Assembly (NCBI RefSeq): GCF_000474235.1
Contig: NZ_BATA01000012.1
Coordinates: forward strand, 1 to 46,881
Origin: Halarchaeum acidiphilum MH1-52-1
GTDB lineage: Archaea > Halobacteriota > Halobacteria > Halobacteriales > Halobacteriaceae
DNA length: 46,881 bases
Direction of reading: 5' to 3'
Numbering within the stretch: position 1 is the first letter of the stretch; each line of letters starts with the position of its first letter. Below the pieces are notes generated by a model. That model saw only the letters and a list, made by a program, of their open reading frames with translations. It did no database searches and was not told where the DNA came from. Of this stretch, positions 41,929 to 46,881 are shown one piece after another. The position numbers and the translations under genes were made by a program.

Positions 41929-42387
41929 GTGGCCGTCACGGACAAGATCTACATCAAGAACCACCGCCAGCTCGTCAGTCAACTGGACGCGAACTTCCCG
42001 AAGGGCGCGTTCAGCGGCGCGACGCTCGACGTGCTCTTCGGTGGCGGGAACCTCGATGAGCTGAACGACGCGACGGCCGATCGCGTCCTCGAGTTCTCGA
42101 AGGACTTCCTCGACTGCGACTGTCAGGCCAACCCCTACTGCGGGCACCCGGAGCGGAAGTTCATCGCGTACCTCCTCGACTTGCGCGCGCAGGGTCTCGA
42201 CCCGGAGGCGATGGTGGACGTGATGACGGACGACTACATGGTGTACGCGTACCCCGGCGACATCTACGGCTTCCTCGACGACGCCGTCCGAACGCTGGAG
42301 GCGACCGAGGACCTCGCGAACGTCGACGGGCGCCCGGCGGAGGCTCGTCGCGCGGCGAACGCGCGAAACGAGATCGAGGGGCGCTGA
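41929..42387 (+). CDS. conserved haloarchaeal protein, 152 aa, GTG start
   Basis: Opens V-AVTDKIYIKNHRQLVSQLDA, then a short Cys/His-rich segment DFLDCDCQANPYCGHPERKF that could hold zinc, then helical DLRAQGLDPEAMVDVMTDDY and YPGDIYGFLDDAVRTLEATE. I recognise it as a widespread haloarchaeal sequence but cannot name a function. The GTG start is supported by the CTTTT box A. It sits between tRNA-His and the prenyl synthase gene. An accessory role with the nearby helicase is conceivable but unsupported. Confidence 0.75.
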   Translation: MAVTDKIYIKNHRQLVSQLDANFPKGAFSGATLDVLFGGGNLDELNDATADRVLEFSKDFLDCDCQANPYCGHPERKFIAYLLDLRAQGLDPEAMVDVMTDDYMVYAYPGDIYGFLDDAVRTLEATEDLANVDGRPAEARRAANARNEIEGR

Positions 42388-42454
42388 CCGATCGGCGCGT
42401 TCGGCGTCGCCGTTCCGCGCGTTCGCGCGTCTCCGGGCGGCGTCGATGGCCGGT

Positions 42455-42462
42455 GCTTTTTG
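42455..42462 (+). promoter_or_regulatory. box A for the prenyl synthase gene
   Basis: GCTTTTTG is ~28 nt upstream of ATG 42487 and supports that start over 42460. Confidence 0.5.
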
Positions 42463-42486
42463 CCCTGCGGCCCCGAAGGCGCATCA

Positions 42487-43328
42487 ATGGAGGACGTCGA
42501 GGCGCACCGGCGCGCGGTCGAGGACCGCCTGCGCGAGGTGTTGGAGGCAGTCGAGCCGCCGGAACTCCGCGAGGAGGTGGAGGCGGCGGCGCTCGCGGGG
42601 GGGAAGCGCGTCCGGCCGACGCTCGCGATGCTGTGCTGTGAGGCCGTGGGCGGCGAGGCGTCGGACGCGCTCGACTACGCCGTCGGCGTCGAACTCGTCC
42701 ACAACGCCTCGCTCGTCGTGGACGACATAATCGACCGTTCGGACCTCCGGCGCGGCGAGCCATCGGCGTGGGCGGCGTACGGGCACGGGCCGGCCATCGT
42801 CGCGTCCGATGGGTTGCTCGGCGAGGCGTTCGCGCTCTTCAGCGACGACGCGCGCGCCTCGAGACGGCCGCGGATTCGCTCGTCGAACTCGGGCAGGGCG
42901 AGGCGACCGAACTCGTCGATCAACCCTCGAACGAGTCCGAGTACATGGAGCTCGCGCGCCGAAAGACCGGCGCGCTCTTTCGCGCCGCCGCGGAACTCGG
43001 CGCGATCGCGGCGGACGCCGACACCGACACGGTGGACGCCTTCGGGGAGTACGCGGAGCGCGTCGGCGTCGCGTTCCAACTCCGCGACGACGTCCTCGAC
43101 GTGACGGCGGAGACGGGCGAACTCGGGAAGCCCGCGGGGACGGACGAGGAGATGGATCGCCCCTCGGTGTTGCGCGTGACCGACCGCTCCGTCGAGGGGG
43201 TGAACGCGCTCGCGGACGCCGAGTCCGAGGCGGCGGTCGCGGCGCTAGAGGACGCAACGGTCGAGGCGGGGGCCGCCCGCGAATACATGGAGCGGCTGGC
43301 GGCGTTCGTCGTCGAGCGCGAGCGCTGA
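42487..43328 (+). CDS. polyprenyl diphosphate synthase (GGPP-type), single-base frameshift
   Basis: Condenses isopentenyl units to a C20 or longer diphosphate for ether lipids, menaquinone or carotenoids. The first Asp-rich motif DDIID is D79-D83 (VVDDIIDRSDLRRGEP); the second is DDVLD (QLRDDVLDVTAETGELGKP). The frame breaks at 42857-42858: GCCTCGAG should be GCCCTCGAG, restoring SDDARALETAADSLVELGQG and a 280-residue protein. The chain-length-setting residue before DDIID (VHNASLVVDD) lacks bulky aromatics, so GGPP is likely, but farnesyl or longer products are possible. The break is probably a sequencing error, as the enzyme should be essential. Confidence 0.88.
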
Positions 43329-43349
43329 GCGCCTCACGTCGGCCGCCCG

Positions 43350-44429
43350 TCACACCGCTCGTATGTCCCGCTCCTCGATGACGGCGAACGCCAGCGTGCT
43401 GAGGACGCTCATGAGCGTGCCGGCGGTGAGGACGGCGGCGAGCGTCGGGAGCGTGACCGTTCGGAGGAAGAAGCCGCTGAGCGCGTAGAGGACGGCGGCG
43501 ATCGCGAGCACGTAGAAGGGGGCGTTCAGGTACTGCCACTTGAAGTGATCGTGGAGGTACTCGTCGGTGATCTGTCCGATGCTCGACGTGAGACCGGCGG
43601 CGGCGAACCACGTCGCGGCACCGTTGACGAGCGCGGCGATGACTGACGTGACCGGGAGCGGGCCGGCCGTGACCTGCTGGTACTCGTGGAGGCGATCGAT
43701 CCCTTCGACGCCGCCGATGACGAGCAGGGCGGCGGCGACGACGTACGTGATGAGCGTGACTCGGCCCGTGTAGAGGCTGTCGCGCGCTCGCTCCACGAAG
43801 TCGTCGACGACGTCCGCGAGACCGAGACCGCGAAAGAGCGTGTAGAGTCCGAGCGCTCCCGAGGCGATGCCGAGGACGGCGCCCGGAAGTCCGAGGAACG
43901 ACGCGAGCACCGCGAGCGGATAGATGAGGAGGAGGACGCCGAGTGGGACGAGTATCGTCCCGCGGGTCTCGGGATCGTTCAGCACCTGCTTAATCGTGTA
44001 GTACATCGATTCGAGGTCCTGTGCCTGCCGGACGACGACGCGGCGGACGCCGTCGATGCGGGCGCGCGAGCGGATGACGGGGAGGACGGACTCGTCCTGT
44101 GCACCGTCGGTGACGATGACGGTGCGGACCTCCTCGCCCGTCTGGAGTCCGGCGAGCACCTCGTCGACCTCCGTGCCGACCGCGCGGTTCGCCTGCACGT
44201 CGCTCCCGTCGACGCCGGTGACGGCCGCGACTTCGACGCGCTCCTCGCTCGCGAGGTCGTCGTGGAGGTGGACGCCCTCGAAGAGGACGTTCACGTCGCT
44301 GTCCTCCGGATCGGCGGTGGCGAGCGCGACCGCGGCGTCCTCAACGGCGTCGCGGCCGACGACGGGCGTATCCAACCCCGTCTTCCGACCGAGATCGTCG
44401 TCCAGATCGACGCAGAGGACCAGCAGCAT
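43350..44429 (-). CDS. DUF373 family membrane protein, 359 aa
   Basis: The N-terminal soluble domain (~140 residues) opens MLLVLCVDLDDDLGRKTGLDTPVVGRD, the DUF373 hallmark, and includes VIVTDGAQDESVLPVIRSRA. About six to seven hydrophobic helices follow (ILVPLGVLLLIYPLAVLASF; LITYVVAAALLVIGGVE; FYVLAIAAVLYALSGFFL). Length and order match archaeal DUF373. ATG 44429 has CTTAACGAT on its coding strand (~28 nt upstream, plus 44452-44460). Divergent from the radical SAM gene. Function unknown. Confidence 0.9.
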   Translation of the reverse strand: MLLVLCVDLDDDLGRKTGLDTPVVGRDAVEDAAVALATADPEDSDVNVLFEGVHLHDDLASEERVEVAAVTGVDGSDVQANRAVGTEVDEVLAGLQTGEEVRTVIVTDGAQDESVLPVIRSRARIDGVRRVVVRQAQDLESMYYTIKQVLNDPETRGTILVPLGVLLLIYPLAVLASFLGLPGAVLGIASGALGLYTLFRGLGLADVVDDFVERARDSLYTGRVTLITYVVAAALLVIGGVEGIDRLHEYQQVTAGPLPVTSVIAALVNGAATWFAAAGLTSSIGQITDEYLHDHFKWQYLNAPFYVLAIAAVLYALSGFFLRTVTLPTLAAVLTAGTLMSVLSTLAFAVIEERDIRAV

Positions 44430-44555
44430 TCGACCGCCCGTACGCCGTCGATCGTTAAGGAGGTTCGGGAGTCGACGGTCGCGGGACGAGTGCGCGTCGC
44501 ACGCGCCAGACCCGTGCGGTTTTTGAGTGCTCAGGCGCTACACCGGAGATACGCA

Positions 44556-45551
44556 ATGATTTCGAAGGGCTGCGAGCAGTGCGCGCAGGGGGGCAAGATG
44601 GTCCTCTTCGTCTACGGGTATTGCGATCAGCGCGACTGTTTCTACTGCCCGCTGGGCGAGAACCGGAAGAACGTCACGCAGGTCTACGCGAACGAGCGGC
44701 CCGTCGAGGGCGACGCGGACGTGATCGCCGAGGCGAAGAAGATGGACGCCCTCGGCACCTCGATCACCGGTGGCGAGCCGCAGGAGGCCTTAGATCGGAC
44801 GTGTCGCTACCTCCGCCTCCTCAAAGAGGAGTTCGGCGAGGACCACCACACGCACCTCTACACGGGCATCACGGGCGGTCGCGAGAACATGCGACGACTC
44901 TCGGAGGCCGGTCTCGACGAGATTCGCTTCCACCCGCCCTACGAGCTGTGGGGCGATCTTCACGGAACGGAGTGGGAGGAGATCCTCTACGTCGCCCGCG
45001 AGGAGGGTCTCACGCCCGCTTTCGAGATCCCCGGCATCCGCGCGGAGCGGGAGTTCCTCGACTTCCTCGACGAGGGCGCCGCCGACTTCTGCAACGTCAA
45101 CGAGTTCGAGATGAGCGACGGCAACTACGAGCGGATGCAGGAGGCCGGCTACGAGCTTCAGGACGGCCACATGAGCGCCGTCGAGGGATCGAAGGACGCG
45201 ATTCTGGAGGAGATGGCGAGCCACGAGAAGGTCTACTTCTGCACGAGCGTCTTCAAGGACGCCGCCCAGCATCGCAGTCGCCTCAAGCGCATGGCGGAGA
45301 ACGTCCAGCGCGACTTCGACGAGGTGACCGACGACGGCACGCTCGTCTACGGGAAGACGTACACGTCCCCCTCCCACTTCGCCGACCTCGGCGTCCCCGA
45401 CGAGTTCTACACCGCGAAGACGAACCACATCGAGGTCGCGTGGTGGCTCCTCGAGGAGATGATCGAGGACGGCGACGTCGAGGACGGGGAGATCGTCGAG
45501 CAGTACCCGACGTACGACGGACAGGTCGTCGAGCGGACGCCCCTAGCGTAG
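44556..45551 (+). CDS. radical SAM protein with Cx4Cx2C cluster motif, 331 aa
   Basis: A 4Fe-4S/SAM enzyme. GYCDQRDCFYCPLGENRK has Cys spacing C-x4-C-x2-C rather than the usual Cx3Cx2C, preceded by CEQCAQGGK, two further Cys that may hold another cluster. The SAM-binding GGEP motif appears in SITGGEPQEALDR, and the barrel continues through GITGGRENMRRLSEAGLDEI. The C-terminal part has VNEFEMSDGNYERM and YFCTSVFKDAAQHRSRLKR. ATG 44556 is preceded by CCGGAG 4-9 nt upstream and GGTTTTTGAG further up. A known archaeal family without an assigned product; substrate unknown. Confidence 0.85.
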   Translation: MISKGCEQCAQGGKMVLFVYGYCDQRDCFYCPLGENRKNVTQVYANERPVEGDADVIAEAKKMDALGTSITGGEPQEALDRTCRYLRLLKEEFGEDHHTHLYTGITGGRENMRRLSEAGLDEIRFHPPYELWGDLHGTEWEEILYVAREEGLTPAFEIPGIRAEREFLDFLDEGAADFCNVNEFEMSDGNYERMQEAGYELQDGHMSAVEGSKDAILEEMASHEKVYFCTSVFKDAAQHRSRLKRMAENVQRDFDEVTDDGTLVYGKTYTSPSHFADLGVPDEFYTAKTNHIEVAWWLLEEMIEDGDVEDGEIVEQYPTYDGQVVERTPLA

Positions 45552-45573
45552 GTCGCGAGCGGAGCGAGCCCCC

Positions 45574-45578
45574 TTTTT
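45574..45578 (+). terminator. T tract after the radical SAM gene
   Basis: TTTTT starts 23 nt after the stop, in the non-coding strip before the convergent gene end at 45596. Haloarchaeal termination often uses short T runs. Confidence 0.4.
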
Positions 45579-45595
45579 GGTCGAGACCCGATCGT

Positions 45596-46671
45596 TCACT
45601 CGGCGAGGTCTGCGGGCGGCCCGCCCGGTAGCCCGTCGCGGCCGTGGGGCGCGAAGAAGTCCGGATCGGGACCGACGGGGACGATCGCGTTCGGGTTGAC
45701 GTCCGGATGGCTCCGGTAGTAGTGGTTCTTCACGTGGTCCATGTGCATCGTGTCCGCGACGCCGGGGAGTTGGCAGAGCTCGCGGAGGTAGCCCCAGAGG
45801 TGCTCGTAGTCCACGATCCGCTTCGCGTTGCACTTGAAGTGGGTGTGGTACACCTCGTCGAAGCGGTAGAGCGTCGTGAACATCGCGACGTCGGCGAGGG
45901 TGAGTCGGTCGCCGGCGAGGTAGCGCTGGTCGGCGAGCACGGCGTCCCAGCGATCGAGCGCGTCGAAGAGGTCGGCGACGGCCTCGTCGTAGGCGTCCTG
46001 CGACGTTGCGAAGCCCGCGCGGTAGACGCCGTTGTTGATCGGCGTGTAGATCGCGTCGGTGACGTCGTCGATCTCCTCGCGGTAGCCTCGGGGTAGAGGG
46101 TGACGTCGTTCTCGGCGATCGCGTCGGAATCGCTCCGTGATCCCGACGCGACCGTGTCGCCGCTTCGCTCCGCTCCGGTCCCGTCGAACGCGGTGTCGAG
46201 CATCCGCATGATCTCCTCGGACTCGTTGTTCACGATGGTCTCCTCTTGTTTGTCCCAGAGGACGGGCACCGTGACGCGGCCCGTGTAGTTCTCGTCGGCC
46301 TCGGCGTAGATCTCGCGGAGGTAGTCGTGGCCGTACTGGCTCTCCGCGGTGCATCCCCTCTTTTCGGGCGCGAACTCCCACCCCTCGTTCTTCCGGACGG
46401 GATCGACGACGTCGACGCTGATGGCGTCCTCCAAGCCCTTCACGGCGCGCGTGAAGAGCGTGCGATGCGCCCACGGGCAGGCGTAGGAGACGTAGAGGTG
46501 ATAGCGGCCCGCCTCTGGTTCGGGACCGTCGGTCACGACGTCGTCGGGACCGCGGCGCGACCCCGCGATCCAGTCCCGGAACGACGTCGTGTCGCGCTGG
46601 AACTCCCCCGTCTCGCCACTCTGTATCTGCTCGACGTCGTAGCGCCACTCCCCGTCGACCATGCGAGCCAT
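45596..46671 (-). CDS. glutathione S-transferase-like protein (Ecm4/glutathionyl-hydroquinone reductase group), single-base frameshift
   Basis: The N-terminal thioredoxin-fold part has VSYACPWAHRT (C65-P-W-A-H), the GS-hydroquinone reductase catalytic motif, and TVPVLWDKQEETIVNNESEEI. The helical part has NNGVYRAGFATSQDAYDEAV, DQRYLAGDRLTLADVAMFTT and LPGVADTMHMDHVKNHYYRSH, with the typical C-terminus. The frame changes near 46086-46087: adding one C on the plus strand (CCC for CC) restores LYPEGYREEIDD and a 358-residue protein. ATG 46671 or 46662 are both possible. Haloarchaea mostly use gamma-glutamylcysteine, so the thiol partner is uncertain. Confidence 0.85.
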
Positions 46672-46693
46672 ACGCGCGGCTAGGCGTGCGCGG

Positions 46694-46701
46694 AGCAAAA
46701 G
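46694..46701 (-). promoter_or_regulatory. box A for the GST-like gene
   Basis: AGCAAAAG reads CTTTTGCT on the coding strand, centred 27 nt from ATG 46671. Confidence 0.5.
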
Positions 46702-46751
46702 CGCGGGGGCCTCGGCGGCGCTCGTGGCTGCGGTGGCGTGAGGCGGGCTGA

Positions 46752-46881
46752 GGCGGTCGCGGAGCGGTGGCTGTCGCGCCGGCGGTCGTAGTGGCAGTTG
46801 CGGTGTAGCTGTGGCGTGGCAGTTGCGGTGTAGCTGTGGCGGTCGCGGAGCGGTGGCTGTCGCGTGGCAGTTGCGGTGTAG
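46752..46881. repeat. interleaved short direct repeats at the window edge
   Basis: Unit A, GTGGCAGTTGCGGTGTAG (18 bp), occurs exactly three times (46791-46808, 46816-46833, 46864-46881). A 27-bp unit B starting GGCGGTCGCGGAGCGG occurs exactly twice (46752-46778 and 46838-46864). The pattern is B-A-A-B-A and reaches the window end, so its full length is unknown. No reading frame in it looks like a protein. Confidence 0.9.

Noticed and set aside
46752-46881. CRISPR array at the window end
   Set aside because: Units are adjacent or irregularly spaced with no unique spacers of constant length, and no cas gene is near.

Overview
The window is a GC-rich (roughly 70% by eye) archaeal chromosome segment from a halophilic euryarchaeon (class Halobacteria). 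Evidence: strongly acidic proteins, ribosomal protein S6e, an MCM helicase with inteins, a TFB initiation factor, a plant-type halophilic 2Fe-2S ferredoxin, a PibD-type prepilin peptidase, many short haloarchaea-only proteins, and start codons that mostly sit about 25-30 nt downstream of a TATA-like box A without a Shine-Dalgarno site (leaderless transcription). The genus cannot be fixed from sequence reading alone.

Layout. 1-5.4 kb: the 3' end of an aldehyde dehydrogenase, a 3-hydroxyisobutyrate-dehydrogenase-like enzyme, three universal-stress proteins, a GNAT acetyltransferase, a frameshifted DHH phosphoesterase and a small haloarchaeal protein. 5.4-13.6 kb: S6e, a zinc-site-bearing conserved protein, a YihY/BrkB membrane protein, dihydroorotase, a cysteine hydrolase, a quinone-reductase-like MDR protein, a zinc-ribbon/winged-helix-like protein, HisB, PibD and ferredoxin. 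13.7-21.6 kb: a PiT phosphate transporter, HisA, HisI with a coiled-coil partner, phosphoglucosamine mutase, a Tat lipoprotein, a beta-propeller-like protein next to PRPP synthetase, and a membrane-anchored protein. 21.6-27.2 kb: IleRS, a HIT hydrolase, an aldo/keto reductase and a MinD-like protein with a degenerate Walker A.

26.4-36.7 kb is the most coherent block. A minus-strand chain runs mcm (two inteins), then four small haloarchaeal proteins of unknown function, then a MinD-like ATPase with an intact deviant Walker A. Next to it lie a TFB paralogue, a small protein of unknown function divergent from TFB, and the second, ATPase-degenerate MinD-like protein. The TFB upstream region holds a perfect 25-bp palindrome plus a 12-bp palindrome. 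36.7-38.1 kb holds a tiny zinc ribbon and a protein with tandem PD-(D/E)XK-like domains divergent from a 67-residue protein across a 22-bp inverted repeat. 38.0-46.7 kb: tRNA-Pro(UGG), a superfamily 2 helicase, a site-2 protease with CBS domains, tRNA-His(GUG) with a duplicated 3'-end fragment, a conserved small protein, polyprenyl diphosphate synthase, a DUF373 membrane protein, a radical SAM protein and a GST-like protein. The window ends in interleaved short repeats.

A quality signal runs through the window. Six genes-level lesions (DHH protein, DUF7857-like protein, mcm C-terminus, mcm intein 1, polyprenyl synthase, GST-like protein) are each explained by one missing base, all at G/C positions, and adding the base restores full-length proteins. 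Because mcm and prenyl synthase should be essential, consensus/assembly error is the likeliest cause. No CRISPR array, rRNA, insertion sequence or phage module was seen.
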